A stretch of 64,000 bases of DNA from Aliiglaciecola sp041538045. GTDB lineage: Bacteria; Pseudomonadota; Gammaproteobacteria; Enterobacterales; Alteromonadaceae. This document shows, piece by piece, positions 25,517 through 35,361 of this stretch. The position numbers and the translations under genes are program-made. Below the pieces are notes generated by a model. It had not been told where the DNA came from. It ran no database searches and was given only the letters and a program-made list of their open reading frames with translations. Numbering within the stretch: position 1 is the stretch's first letter; every line of letters begins with the position of its first letter. The DNA is taken from positions 124,001 to 188,000 of the forward strand of contig NZ_JBGOSE010000006.1 of the NCBI RefSeq assembly GCF_041538045.1. Direction: 5' to 3'.

Positions 25517-26269
25517 TTATGTAATTTCAATATCTAACCATTCTTTCATGTCATTTAGACTATTGTAAGCCGTCATGTCGACACTCAAGGGTGTCACGGA
25601 ACAACGGTTTTGAGCCACTGCGTAAAAATCGGTTCCTGGACCGGCGTCTTGTTCTTGGCCAATTGCGCCATACCAATATACATCTTGTCCTTGGGGATCT
25701 TTATCTTTTACCATGCTTTCAGCTCTATGGCGACGACCTTGGCGAGTAACTTCGATGCCTTGCAAATCTTGGTAAGGAACATCTGGTACATTAATATTGA
25801 GAATTTGATCTGCTGGCAGCGGATGTTTATGTAATCGCTGAAGAATTTCCACCACGACTTTAGCCGCAGTTTCAAAGTGTTCGCCCTCGTGACTTGCCAG
25901 GGATACTGCAATGGCCGGCAACCCCATGAAACGCCCTTCCGTTGCCGCAGCAACTGTACCTGAGTAAATAACGTCGTCACCTAAATTCGGGCCGTGGTTG
26001 ATGCCAGATACGACTAATGTTGGGTCATTATCGAGAAATTGGTTTATACCTAAATGAACACAGTCTGACGGGGTGCCATTGACGGCGTAAAATCCGTTAT
26101 TCTGTTTTTCTATGCGCAAGGGTTTACGTATAGATAAAGCATTACTGAATGCACTGCAATTTTCCTCTGGGGCAATAACAGTTACATCATAAAGTTCATT
26201 TAAATGGGCGTACAGGGTTTCTAAACCTTCGGCAAAAAAACCGTCATCATTGCTCAGCAGTATTTGCAT
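25517..26269 (-). CDS. surE: 5'/3'-nucleotidase SurE
   Basis: SurE is a metal-dependent nucleotidase and exopolyphosphatase acting on nucleoside monophosphates under stress. The N-terminal MQILLSNDDGFFAEG contains the acidic metal-binding DD pair. GTPSDCVHLGI, VVSGINHGPNLGDDVIYSGT and AAATEGRFMGLPAIAVS are the family motifs, and the length of 250 is normal. The start overlaps the end of truD by 23 bases, so translation is coupled. pcm follows 26 bases later. Confidence 0.97.
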   Translation of the reverse strand: MQILLSNDDGFFAEGLETLYAHLNELYDVTVIAPEENCSAFSNALSIRKPLRIEKQNNGFYAVNGTPSDCVHLGINQFLDNDPTLVVSGINHGPNLGDDVIYSGTVAAATEGRFMGLPAIAVSLASHEGEHFETAAKVVVEILQRLHKHPLPADQILNINVPDVPYQDLQGIEVTRQGRRHRAESMVKDKDPQGQDVYWYGAIGQEQDAGPGTDFYAVAQNRCSVTPLSVDMTAYNSLNDMKEWLDIEIT

Positions 26270-27296
26270 TAATTAATTCTCTTAATACTGACGTTGCAAA
26301 GCATCCCGCAGGCAACGAAAATTCTATATTTAGCGTATCAGAACCTATTTGCCACTGTAAATTTTGTGGTTTCAAACAAATTCCTCGGCGCTCCTGTTTT
26401 AAGCCTAAGGACTCAAGTAAATGACACACACTTAGTTGTTGTTTTGCGACTTGTTGCTCAAACTCTCTAACTTGGGCTTCTGTGGCTAACTCACCGGTTC
26501 CCCACATTGGCGCTGATAATACAATATCATTTTTTGCTAAGCGTAATCGAGTCTCGGAATCGATTTGTGGAGCAATAAAATAACTGTTACTGCCGGATAA
26601 AATGCAGGCTTCGCCGGGAAGTGGCGTTGCGTAGTTTTGTTGTTGCAATCGTTGATGAATAAATTCATTGAATAACCAAGACCGTAACGCGGAAATTGCC
26701 ATGGAGCGTTTATTACGATTGCGAATGGTTTCACCGTTTAACATACTTTGGGCGAATAATAAATTGCCACCTCGTTGATGATGGCGAGATTCACCAAAAC
26801 GCTGGGCACCAAAGTAATTTGGCACACCATTTTGTTGAATATATTCTAGTCGTTGCTGTAATTGCGACGTATCTGTAATGTCACGCACCACCAATTCAAA
26901 ACGATTGCCCTTAAGAGCACCTACCCGAAGTTTTTTGTTGTGCCGTTTAGATTCAAGAATGCTTAAGCCGTCTAATTCAAAACTTTGCCATTCGAAGGTT
27001 TGTTTGCCTGGGGCGTGCACACCAAACCATTGTTGGGTTAAAGCGTGTTTATCTTTACGTCCCGCGTAGGTAATCGCCCGTAATGGAAGTCGACAAAATT
27101 TAGCTAGCTGCTCGGCCACAAAAGCAGTATTTAAGCCTTCTTTTTGTACCCATAGATGAATATGCTCGCCTTCACCGGTAAGTTCGTATCCCAATTCTTC
27201 TCTGACCACAAAATCTGCATAACTTGATTTAATGGTACCGGATGAGGTCGGCGCAACTTGCTGATGGAGCCAATGGTCAGTGCCTAGTGCAATCAT
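26247..27296 (-). CDS. truD: tRNA pseudouridine(13) synthase TruD
   Basis: TruD makes pseudouridine 13 in tRNA-Glu. The catalytic Asp lies in ITYAGRKDKHALTQQWFGV, and PNYFGAQRFG is the second conserved motif, around residues 70-160. The C-terminal part has the TRUD insertion domain. I place the start at ATG 27296, which overlaps the ispF stop as ATGA. An ORF extension to 27332 would run 40 bases into ispF. With about 349 residues it matches E. coli TruD. Confidence 0.95.
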   Translation of the reverse strand: MIALGTDHWLHQQVAPTSSGTIKSSYADFVVREELGYELTGEGEHIHLWVQKEGLNTAFVAEQLAKFCRLPLRAITYAGRKDKHALTQQWFGVHAPGKQTFEWQSFELDGLSILESKRHNKKLRVGALKGNRFELVVRDITDTSQLQQRLEYIQQNGVPNYFGAQRFGESRHHQRGGNLLFAQSMLNGETIRNRNKRSMAISALRSWLFNEFIHQRLQQQNYATPLPGEACILSGSNSYFIAPQIDSETRLRLAKNDIVLSAPMWGTGELATEAQVREFEQQVAKQQLSVCHLLESLGLKQERRGICLKPQNLQWQIGSDTLNIEFSLPAGCFATSVLRELINANTAEQ

Positions 27297-27772
27297 GTAC
27301 TGGCAACTTGAAGTAACACCACAGCATGACACGCTATCCCTTCTTTTCGACCGGCAAAACCGAGTTTTTCAGTGGTTGTGGCTTTGACATTAACTTGCTC
27401 TATATCTACTTGCAAATCGTTACAGATATTTTCTCGCATGGCTGTAATGTGGGGAGCCATTTTGGGCGCTTGGGCAACAATGGTCATATCTACGTTTGCT
27501 AGTTGATAGCCTTTTTGACAGACTAAGTCATATACGTGTCTCAGCAACTCTCGGCTATCGGCTCCAGCATAAGCTGAGTTGGTGTCAGGAAAGTGTTTGC
27601 CAATATCGCCTAAGGCACAGGCTCCTAACAATGCATCACTCAGCGCATGCAATGCTACGTCGCCATCGGAATGGGCGATTAAACCTAATTCATACTCTAT
27701 GTGTTCACCACATATCACTATCGGGCCTTCACCACCGAGCTTATGTACATCGTAACCATGACCGATTCGCAT
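27293..27772 (-). CDS. ispF: 2-C-methyl-D-erythritol 2,4-cyclodiphosphate synthase
   Basis: IspF cyclises CDP-methylerythritol 2-phosphate in the non-mevalonate isoprenoid pathway. The 159-residue trimer-forming protein starts MRIGHGYDVHKL with the zinc-binding Asp and His. It also has IAHSDGDVALHALSDALLGA, GDIGKHFPDT and KATTTEKLGFAGRKEGI. It lies 2 bases downstream of ispD and overlaps truD by 4 bases, the conserved ispD-ispF-truD-surE series. Confidence 0.97.
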   Translation of the reverse strand: MRIGHGYDVHKLGGEGPIVICGEHIEYELGLIAHSDGDVALHALSDALLGACALGDIGKHFPDTNSAYAGADSRELLRHVYDLVCQKGYQLANVDMTIVAQAPKMAPHITAMRENICNDLQVDIEQVNVKATTTEKLGFAGRKEGIACHAVVLLQVAST

Positions 27773-27774
27773 TG

Positions 27775-28473
27775 TTATTCTTCCTGAGATAAATAAAAGG
27801 TCGCCAATGATAAGTCATTGGGACGGGTAATTTTAATGTTGCGCTGACTACCTTCAACTAAATTCACTGGCCACCCAGCCCATTCCATTGCAGATGCCTC
27901 GTCGGTAATGGTAACTCCTTGACTTAGGGCTTCTTGGAGCGCTTTTTTAAGCTGAAGATGAGGGAAAAACTGAGGTGTTAAAGCATGCCATAGCCCTTCT
28001 CTATCAACGGTTTCTGCTACCAGATTTGTTGAATCTTGCTGAGCTCGTTTCATGGTGTCTTTCACTGACATGGCAAGTATGCCACCACCATTATTGTTCT
28101 CAAATAAACTAAACAGCTGATCCAAATCACCGTGAGTTACACAGGGACGAGCAGCATCATGGACCGCTATCCAGTTTGCATCTTTGACGGCTGCTAAGCC
28201 GGCTAAAACAGAGTCTGCTCTTTGCGCACCTCCGGCTACTCGGGTAATCCATTTTTGTTGACTTAGTGGCAATAATTCAAAGTAAGGATCTTGAGGGTCA
28301 AGGGCAATAACAATATGCGAAACTCTTGGGTGCGAGATTAGCTTTTCAACAGTGTGTTCTAACACTGTCTTATCGCCAATTTTTAAATATTGTTTGGGGC
28401 GGTCTGCTTTCATTCGCTTACCGACACCTGCTGCAGGTACTATAACGGTGAAGCTTTGCATATCTTGAGTCAT
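27775..28473 (-). CDS. ispD: 2-C-methyl-D-erythritol 4-phosphate cytidylyltransferase
   Basis: IspD attaches CMP to methylerythritol 4-phosphate. The 232-residue protein has the nucleotidyltransferase signature IVPAAGVGKRMKADRPKQYL near the N-terminus, the CTP-site VHDAARPCV, and VTDEASAMEWAGWPVNLVEG with the conserved DEASA motif near residue 180. It lies just before ispF and about 115 bases after ftsB, as in E. coli and Vibrio. Confidence 0.97.
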   Translation of the reverse strand: MTQDMQSFTVIVPAAGVGKRMKADRPKQYLKIGDKTVLEHTVEKLISHPRVSHIVIALDPQDPYFELLPLSQQKWITRVAGGAQRADSVLAGLAAVKDANWIAVHDAARPCVTHGDLDQLFSLFENNNGGGILAMSVKDTMKRAQQDSTNLVAETVDREGLWHALTPQFFPHLQLKKALQEALSQGVTITDEASAMEWAGWPVNLVEGSQRNIKITRPNDLSLATFYLSQEE

Positions 28474-28589
28474 GGATTTTTAAGTCGTTTGCAGTTAAAT
28501 TTAGCGCGAATTTGAAGGCTATTTTTAGTGTTCAAATCAACAGCGTTTATATTCAAAAAATAGCAGTCGAGAGCTTTGGATTAACTTAT

Positions 28590-28868
28590 TTAATCTTGAG
28601 CTGGCAGTATGCGGTAAAAGGTCTCTCCTTGTTTAATTAATCCCAGCTCATTCCTAGCACGCTCTTCCATGGCATCCACCCCAGTTTTTAAATCGTGGAT
28701 GTCGGCTAAAAGCAAATTGTTACGCTGGATTAAATCAACATTTCTCGCCTTTTGCTCTTCAACTAATTGTTTGATTTCAATATAGTCGGGGATACTGTTT
28801 TTACCGAACCACAGACGATATTGCAGCAAGAAGCATAAACTCACGAGAATTAACGTGATCCATTTCAT
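28590..28868 (-). CDS. ftsB: Cell division protein FtsB
   Basis: FtsB is a small bitopic protein that joins FtsL and FtsQ in the divisome and helps signal FtsWI activation. The 92 residues begin with one transmembrane helix, about residues 3-20. After LWFGKNSIPDY comes a heptad coiled coil (IEIKQLVEEQKARNVDLIQR on to about residue 65), then the conserved ARNELGLIKQGETFYRI tail. Position upstream of ispD is as in E. coli. Confidence 0.95.
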   Translation of the reverse strand: MKWITLILVSLCFLLQYRLWFGKNSIPDYIEIKQLVEEQKARNVDLIQRNNLLLADIHDLKTGVDAMEERARNELGLIKQGETFYRILPAQD

Positions 28869-29015
28869 ATTTGTCTGCCCTCGCCATTGTCATAATCTCA
28901 ATATTATGCCGAGAATCCACAGTCAAAGCCAGCACTAACCTAGAATGCCGCTATATCGAGTTTTCGGCAAAATCCACTTAATCAAAAACCCAATAAAATG
29001 TTTAATTGAATTAGC

Positions 29016-29042
29016 AACCTGTGAGAAAAAGCTCACAGGTTT
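29016..29042 (-). terminator. Hairpin downstream of putA
   Basis: AACCTGTGAG and CTCACAGGTT make a perfect 10-bp stem with a 6-base loop, 43 bases past the putA stop. The U tail is weak on the minus strand, so terminator function is likely but unproven. Confidence 0.6.
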
Positions 29043-29084
29043 GGGATCATTTAAAATTTTGATAAATGTATTAGTGGTAGCGGA

Positions 29085-32000
29085 TTAATCATCTGATTCT
29101 TCCAAAGTCATCAGCTTGGTATTTCCGCCCGATGCCGTAGTATCGATACTAATGGTTTTCTCAGTTAATAGACGTTGAATAAGGTTGTCAGAGTACTCAG
29201 AGGTAATAACCGGCAAAATAGCGCCTTCACGTTGGGCTAATTTTTTCGCAAAATATGCTTTACTATGACTTTGACTATCGACCACGACCCCAGCAAGTTG
29301 TGGGGCATCTAATAAAGCTTGTAAGTGGGAAAGTTTAGCCACTTGAAGCACTGCTTCTGGCGCGCCAATAGAACGCCATTTATTGACAAATTCAGTAGCC
29401 TCATCGTAAAACAAATCAGACACCACTGCGATGGCAACATTACCTGTGGCTAGCGCAGTTACAATTGACAGTGCCCAGTATTCAAAGGTTACCTGCTCAT
29501 CGGCATAACACAATAAAACCCCTCTAGGTTCGAGGTAGAGTGTATTGGATTCACCTGTAGGCCCTGGTAGTTCTTTAGGCGCTTTAAGCATTCTTTCAAT
29601 TTTAATTAATTGGGCTCGAGAAACCGCTAAGGTTTGATCTAAATCTTCAGCCAATTCGTCGAGAATATCGACTCTGGCAAGCTTAGCGAGTAACTGACGC
29701 ACCCAAGATATACGCGAAGTGAGATTAGTTAAGCGCCAATCAAATTCAGCTTCTGCAGCATTTGTCATTATTTTTAATGCCTCGCTTTCATCGACACCTA
29801 CCGCTTCAAATACCTGCTGAATTTGCAATTCATCTTTTACTTGGCCCTTGGACGGCGTAGCTTTTTCAATCATTAATCTAGGTAAATAATTAGGACCGCC
29901 AGCTTTAGGTCCGGTGCCTGACAATCCGCGGCCACCAAAAGGTTGTACGCCAACAATTGCACCGATCATATTACGGTTGATGTAGACATTACCCGCACGA
30001 GATAAGCGTCCCAACTCCATGGCTTTTTCATCAATTCTCGAATGTACACCCATGGTTAATCCAAAACCAGTGCCATTGATTTGTTCAACTATGTTCAGGG
30101 TGTCTTTTTCTTTGAATCGGACGATATGCACGCAAGGACCAAAGACTTCTCTGGTTAACACATTAATATTGTCAATTTCGTACAACTTTGGTGTGAAATA
30201 GAATCCATTTTGACACTCTTCTGGCAAAGGTGCGTCGTAAAGTAGCTTTGCTTTACCCTGCATATCAATAACATGTTGTTGCAAACTGTCTAACGCTTTT
30301 TGGTCAATAACAGGGCCAATATCTGTAGACAGCATAGCGGGATCACCCACTCTAAGTTCCTGCATAGCGCCTAGTAACATCTCAATAATGGTATCGGCAA
30401 TATCTTCTTGTAAAAATAATACTCGTAATGCTGAACAGCGTTGTCCTGCACTTTGGAAACCTGAGGCTATGACATCGTCTACCACTTGCTCAGGCAGCGC
30501 GGTTGAATCCACAATCATACAGTTCTGGCCACCGGTTTCTGCAATAAGGGGGACTTGCTCAGTTCCTCGGTTCGCCAACTCTTTTGCAATTAGACTTCCG
30601 GTTTGGGTCGAACCTGTAAAAATCACTGCTTTAATTCTGTCATCTGGCAATAGTGTATTGCCAATAACTGGACCTCTGTTCACTACCGTTTGTAATGTCC
30701 CCTTAGGTAGCCCAACATTTTCCATTAACTCCACAGCACGAATGGCGATTAAGCTTGTTTGTTCCGCTGGTTTAGCAAGCACTGTATTGCCCGTAACCAA
30801 TGCCGCAACTACTTGACCTAAGAAAATGGCTAATGGGAAATTCCATGGGCTAATACAAAGTACAACTCCGCGAGGGCTGAGCCGATCATCTTCGGATAAC
30901 TCTTCAGCTCTGGCTGCGTAATAACGGCAAAAATCAACGGCTTCACGAATCTCATCAATGGCATCTTGAGCTATTTTTCCCGCTTCTTTTAAACACAACG
31001 CCATTAATTCATCGGAGTTACGCTCAAGAGCATCAGCTGTGTGCCTTAATATATCCGCACGAGCTTCAACGGAGGTGTTAGACCATTGTTTGAATGCGCG
31101 TTCGGCTAATTCAAGTTTGTGTTTTATTTGCTCTGGGGAGTCAAAGGTTAAGTGGCCTATTGCTTCATCTTGATTGGCTGGATTGCGCACCACATGGATA
31201 GTTTCATTTTCTTCAGGTTGGGCAACACAATTTTCAAACTTCCAACGATCTAGTGCAAGTTTAAGAGGTGCAATATGATTGATGTCAGTTAAGTCCAGAC
31301 CTTTAGAGTTAGCTCGCTCATCGCCATATAAATCAATTGGCTTGAGAATTTGCTGATTGTATTTGAATTTTAATCGTTGGGTTTTTTCAACGGGATCTTC
31401 AAGTAAGTCTTCAACCGGTTTGCTATCATCTACAATAGCATTTACAAAAGATGAGTTGGCCCCGTTTTCCAATAGTCGTCTTACTAAATAAGCTAACAAG
31501 TCTTCATGTTCACCAACGGGAGCGTATACCCGACACTGTACTTTTTCTTCAACCACAATTTGGTCATACAGACTATCGCCCATGCCATGAAGACACTGGA
31601 ATTCGAAACCTTCTTTATCATCACCAGCTAATTCCAGAATAACCGAAGCTGTGTAAGCATTATGAGTGGCAAATTGAGGATAAATAGTGTCTTTGTACGC
31701 TAATAAGCGGTTGGCACAGGCATGATAGGACACATCTGTAGATGATTTACGGGTGAATACCGGGAAATGCTCTAAACCATCTTGCTGAGCATTTTTAATT
31801 TCTGTATCCCAATAAGCTCCTTTTACCAGTCTAACCATCATAGTCCGGTCAGTTTTCAATGTTAAATCTCTAAGCCAATCAATCACATACAAAGAGCGTT
31901 TCTGATAGGCTTGCACCGCTAAACCGAATCCACTCCAATTGCCCAAATCAGGATCGGAAAATACCTTTTCAATGATGTCTAAAGAGATATCTAAGCGGTC

Positions 32001-32885
32001 AGCTTCTTCGGCGTCTACCGTTAAACCAATGTCATACTCTTTACACAGCATACATAATTGTTTGAGTAGTTTTGGAATGACATCCAATACTTCTTCACGA
32101 TTGGTAAACTCATAACGAGGATGAATTGCCGATAACTTAACGGAAATACCTGGGCTACGTTTTGGTCCTTTTTTGTTCGCGGCTTTACCAATGGCATGAA
32201 TCGCTTCTTTGTAGGCATTGAAATATTCCTCAGCATCTTTGGCTGTGCGCGCACCTTCGCCAAGCATATCGTAGGAATAAACGTAACCTTGTTGTTCTTT
32301 TTCATCTGCACGTTCTAAGGCATCATTGATATTCTCTCCCATAACAAACTGTTTACCCATGACTTTCATGGCAATGTTCATGGCTTTACGAATAACGGGT
32401 TCACCCATTTTGCCTAGGGTTTTTTTCAACAGCCCAATACTATTGCGCTTACGATGATCGGTATAGGAAACCATGTTGCCAGTGAGCAACAGCCCCCAAG
32501 AAGAAGCATTAACAAAGATTGAATCACTGGTTCCTAAGTGTGTGCTCCATGCACCTTTTGACAACTTGTCGCGGATCAATGCATCTTGGGATTTTTTATC
32601 CGGCACACGTAATAGTGCTTCAGCTAAACACATGAGTACCACGCCTTCAGCGGTGGACAGTGAATATTCATTAAGCAATGCATCTACACCGCCGTGACCT
32701 TCTTGTTCACGACGAATGCGTAAGACCATTTTTCTGGCTCGCTCCCACGCTCTACTTCGGGCACTAACTGATACCTCTGCATCAGGTAGAATATGGTCCA
32801 CAGCCAAATTTTCATCTATACGATAAAAGTCTCTTATTTTTTGACGAATTGGACAACTGGTTACTAAATTACCTTGAAAAAGCAT
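29085..32885 (-). CDS. putA: Bifunctional proline dehydrogenase / L-glutamate gamma-semialdehyde dehydrogenase
   Basis: PutA oxidises proline to glutamate in two steps with substrate channelling. The FAD proline dehydrogenase domain, about residues 180-470, has ISVKLSAIHPRYE, TVDAEEADRLDISL and MVRLVKGAYWDTEI. The P5C dehydrogenase domain, about 560-1010, has SPWNFPLAIFLGQV, IAETGGQNCMIVD (Glu) and SAGQRCSALRVLF (nucleophilic Cys). A C-terminal ALDH-like fold closes the tunnel. At 1266 residues it starts directly at the arm region. The ribbon-helix-helix DNA-binding domain of trifunctional E. coli PutA is absent, so it should not repress its own gene. No putP is next to it. Confidence 0.96.
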   Translation of the reverse strand: MLFQGNLVTSCPIRQKIRDFYRIDENLAVDHILPDAEVSVSARSRAWERARKMVLRIRREQEGHGGVDALLNEYSLSTAEGVVLMCLAEALLRVPDKKSQDALIRDKLSKGAWSTHLGTSDSIFVNASSWGLLLTGNMVSYTDHRKRNSIGLLKKTLGKMGEPVIRKAMNIAMKVMGKQFVMGENINDALERADEKEQQGYVYSYDMLGEGARTAKDAEEYFNAYKEAIHAIGKAANKKGPKRSPGISVKLSAIHPRYEFTNREEVLDVIPKLLKQLCMLCKEYDIGLTVDAEEADRLDISLDIIEKVFSDPDLGNWSGFGLAVQAYQKRSLYVIDWLRDLTLKTDRTMMVRLVKGAYWDTEIKNAQQDGLEHFPVFTRKSSTDVSYHACANRLLAYKDTIYPQFATHNAYTASVILELAGDDKEGFEFQCLHGMGDSLYDQIVVEEKVQCRVYAPVGEHEDLLAYLVRRLLENGANSSFVNAIVDDSKPVEDLLEDPVEKTQRLKFKYNQQILKPIDLYGDERANSKGLDLTDINHIAPLKLALDRWKFENCVAQPEENETIHVVRNPANQDEAIGHLTFDSPEQIKHKLELAERAFKQWSNTSVEARADILRHTADALERNSDELMALCLKEAGKIAQDAIDEIREAVDFCRYYAARAEELSEDDRLSPRGVVLCISPWNFPLAIFLGQVVAALVTGNTVLAKPAEQTSLIAIRAVELMENVGLPKGTLQTVVNRGPVIGNTLLPDDRIKAVIFTGSTQTGSLIAKELANRGTEQVPLIAETGGQNCMIVDSTALPEQVVDDVIASGFQSAGQRCSALRVLFLQEDIADTIIEMLLGAMQELRVGDPAMLSTDIGPVIDQKALDSLQQHVIDMQGKAKLLYDAPLPEECQNGFYFTPKLYEIDNINVLTREVFGPCVHIVRFKEKDTLNIVEQINGTGFGLTMGVHSRIDEKAMELGRLSRAGNVYINRNMIGAIVGVQPFGGRGLSGTGPKAGGPNYLPRLMIEKATPSKGQVKDELQIQQVFEAVGVDESEALKIMTNAAEAEFDWRLTNLTSRISWVRQLLAKLARVDILDELAEDLDQTLAVSRAQLIKIERMLKAPKELPGPTGESNTLYLEPRGVLLCYADEQVTFEYWALSIVTALATGNVAIAVVSDLFYDEATEFVNKWRSIGAPEAVLQVAKLSHLQALLDAPQLAGVVVDSQSHSKAYFAKKLAQREGAILPVITSEYSDNLIQRLLTEKTISIDTTASGGNTKLMTLEESDD

Positions 32886-33051
32886 ACTGTACCTCCGTTA
32901 AGGAATGAGCGAGTGATAATCGCGCGAGTGTATAGATTGAAATGGCAGAAATACAGTCAAAAAGACGACCTGTTTATACCAGTTTGGAAGAAGAAACGTC
33001 GAGAAACTACAAAAAGGATATTACGTTAAAGAGAGGGGGAAGATCAGTTTA

Positions 33052-33079
33052 CAATGCACTTCATTTAAGAAGTGCATTG
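33052..33079. repeat. Perfect 11-bp hairpin after ygiM
   Basis: CAATGCACTTC and GAAGTGCATTG flank a 6-base ATTTAA loop. It lies 14 bases past the ygiM stop on the minus strand and about 170 bases before putA, which is also on that strand. A terminator for ygiM is the simplest reading, though neither strand has a T run. A regulator site for putA is possible. Confidence 0.55.
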
Positions 33080-33092
33080 CGCAACTTACAAA

Positions 33093-33698
33093 TTACATCC
33101 ATTGGTCACTGCGTTTACGCTTTTTAGGTAAATACGCAATAATGACACCCAATAAAATACTGACTAAAGCAATAATACCGCCGCGGGTAAACCACTTCAT
33201 TTGAGCACTTTGGTCTAGCATATCTAGTTCTCGTTGCAGCTTCTGAGTCTCTTTGGTTTGACTTTCTAAATCTTTCACTAACACTTTGTTTTGACTAGTT
33301 AAGTCGGAAAGTTGCTGGCTTAATAAATCATTAGACTTATTTAGTTGTGCAATTTGAGAGCTGTACTTTTTAACACTTTGTTGAAGTCCAGGAACGAGTT
33401 CGCGGATGCTTTGATCTCTGCTGACATATTGAGATTCAACCCACCCGGTACGTTGTTTATCATCAATTATTTCGATAAACCCAGTATCCTTATTCTGTTG
33501 TAAAACCGTGATACGGGTACCGGCTATAACTGATCCAAGGATACGATAATTTCTACTCGGACCTGTATGCATAAATGCAGATAGGTCGTCTGTAATATAT
33601 CGAATGTCGCCTGAGCCATCGTTTGGCTCTTGTTGTGCACTTACGTTGCTAATAGTCAACGTGAAAATAAATAAAATTGTGGTTGAAAGCTTGCCCAT
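33093..33698 (-). CDS. ygiM: SH3-domain membrane protein, YgiM / TIGR04211 family
   Basis: This 201-residue envelope protein has a signal sequence (ending near NVSAQQ) and a bacterial SH3 domain, about residues 28-95, with YITDDLSAFMHTGPSRNYRI and TRITVLQQNKDTGF. A coiled coil of about residues 105-165 follows. One C-terminal transmembrane helix (GGIIALVSILLGVIIAYL) and a basic KKRKR end complete it, the standard layout of TIGR04211 proteins such as E. coli YgiM. It is divergent from the CYTH-CHAD gene; ygiM and ygiF are also neighbours in E. coli. The molecular role is unknown. Confidence 0.88.
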   Translation of the reverse strand: MGKLSTTILFIFTLTISNVSAQQEPNDGSGDIRYITDDLSAFMHTGPSRNYRILGSVIAGTRITVLQQNKDTGFIEIIDDKQRTGWVESQYVSRDQSIRELVPGLQQSVKKYSSQIAQLNKSNDLLSQQLSDLTSQNKVLVKDLESQTKETQKLQRELDMLDQSAQMKWFTRGGIIALVSILLGVIIAYLPKKRKRSDQWM

Positions 33699-33854
33699 AA
33701 TTCATCAATGTTAATACAAATTTAGACAAATGGTATGGCCTTGTATTCCCAAAGGCAAGTGAAGCTTTGATAGATTGCCTTAGTTTGTTGTTCGGAGTAT
33801 TGTTTAGGCCATTGATTACCCGCTAATTTATCCTCTCATCGGACACGTGTTTTA

Positions 33855-35354
33855 ATGGAAAAAGAAATTGAATTAAAGTTGTTGCTACCCAATGGTATTG
33901 ACGAATCTGAGTTATTATTCGCCTTAGGGCAGTTTTCAGCGAATATTGAAACATCAGAATTTACGCTATTTAATCAATACTTTGATACACCAGAATGGTT
34001 GTTAAGTAGCCAAAGTATTGGGTTACGTGTTCGCAGCAGTGAAAAAGGCATTGAACAGACAGTGAAAACCGCTGGTAAGAGTATTGGTGGTCTGCACCAA
34101 CGTCCAGAATATAATGTTTCCATAGATTCGTTGTCGCCCTCTTTGGAACTATTTGATCCTAGTATTTGGCCTCGAGATATAACGCTTGCTGAGTTACAAG
34201 AAAAGATTATTCCAATTTTTAACACCGACTTTAAAAGAAAAGCGTTCCTGCTAAGGCTATCTGATGGCACCGACGTCGAATTAGTTTTGGATAAAGGCAC
34301 TGTTAGCACCACGGACAATAGTGCGGATATTTGTGAGATGGAGTTGGAGCTAAAAAATGGTGATGTTGCGGTGTTGTTCGATATTGCTGAAAAAATGGCA
34401 AGTTTGGCACCGAGCCAATTATGCAATTTAAGTAAAGCGGGAAGAGGCTTCACTCTGGCCCGCAATGCTCTGGCGCCAGAACCGAAAAAAGTTAGCAGTG
34501 TTGACTTATCAGATAGCGATAACTGTGAATCTGGTTTTATCAAAGGGTTAGGTTATGCATTGTCATTTTGGCAACAAGCAGAGTATCGATATATGCAAAC
34601 CAAAAAAGTGACCGATTTAGTCGATATCTATGTTGGATTGCGATTAACCCGTGATTGCGTGCGGCTGTATTCAAAACCCCTTAAGTGTAAAGCCATGGAC
34701 GAACTCAGCATAGGGTTAAATTTACGCTTAAATAAATGGGCTTGGATTGAACAATTAAAAAGTATTCGGGCCCTACGTTCAAAGCGAGGTATGTATAGCA
34801 AACGTTTGTCTCAGCACGATGCATTAGTAAGCTATTTAAGAGGCTTACAAGATGGCACTTTGAACTTATCGCGCCCTCATTATTTGATTACTCACCAAGA
34901 CAACTCATTGTTGCAGCTTCGTCTATCTCGACTTTTAGTGACTTGCCCTTGGCGAAAAATATCCGAGGATTATACCAAGCCCTTAAAAGAGCATGGCGTT
35001 GCGGTTTTGCAGAAAAAGTGGCAAGGAGTGTTTGCTAGCGTTAACTCAGATGTTTGCAGTATGGAAGGTTATTTAAAACATTACAAAGAGTTACTGAGTG
35101 CATTAAATACGGACTTGTTAGTAGGCTCATGTTTGGATAATCATCGACGTCAACCATTTTTAGATCCATGGCAGGATGTTTTGGAGGGAATCCAAGAATT
35201 ACGCAAGCTTAAAGTGTTTCAAACTAAGCTATTAGACTCTGATGTAGAAGATAAAACCGAACTTTTACAGTGGAGTGAGGTTAAGAAAAACAGTCTTCTG
35301 TCCGTTATAGAGTTAAGTAAAGAAGTTGCCACGTCTGTGGAAACATATTGGTGA
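33855..35354 (+). CDS. ygiF: CYTH-CHAD inorganic triphosphatase (YgiF-like)
   Basis: YgiF-type enzymes hydrolyse inorganic triphosphate. The CYTH domain opens with the signature MEKEIELKLLL (ExExK) and continues with LRVRSSEKGIEQTVKT and EMELELK up to about residue 200. A C-terminal CHAD helical domain runs about 220-490, with basic and His residues (RLTRDCVRLY, LRSKRGMYSKRL, HRRQPFLDPW) suited to polyphosphate binding. The length of 499 is close to the 433 of E. coli YgiF but longer. ATG 33855 is used; no strong ribosome site is visible. Its end overlaps or abuts the next regulator gene. Confidence 0.88.
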   Translation: MEKEIELKLLLPNGIDESELLFALGQFSANIETSEFTLFNQYFDTPEWLLSSQSIGLRVRSSEKGIEQTVKTAGKSIGGLHQRPEYNVSIDSLSPSLELFDPSIWPRDITLAELQEKIIPIFNTDFKRKAFLLRLSDGTDVELVLDKGTVSTTDNSADICEMELELKNGDVAVLFDIAEKMASLAPSQLCNLSKAGRGFTLARNALAPEPKKVSSVDLSDSDNCESGFIKGLGYALSFWQQAEYRYMQTKKVTDLVDIYVGLRLTRDCVRLYSKPLKCKAMDELSIGLNLRLNKWAWIEQLKSIRALRSKRGMYSKRLSQHDALVSYLRGLQDGTLNLSRPHYLITHQDNSLLQLRLSRLLVTCPWRKISEDYTKPLKEHGVAVLQKKWQGVFASVNSDVCSMEGYLKHYKELLSALNTDLLVGSCLDNHRRQPFLDPWQDVLEGIQELRKLKVFQTKLLDSDVEDKTELLQWSEVKKNSLLSVIELSKEVATSVETYW

Positions 35355-35361
35355 ACACATC

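Noticed and set aside
33974..34543. 189-codon minus-strand frame in ygiF
   Set aside because: Antisense to a clear CYTH domain; Ser/Asn-rich shadow translation.
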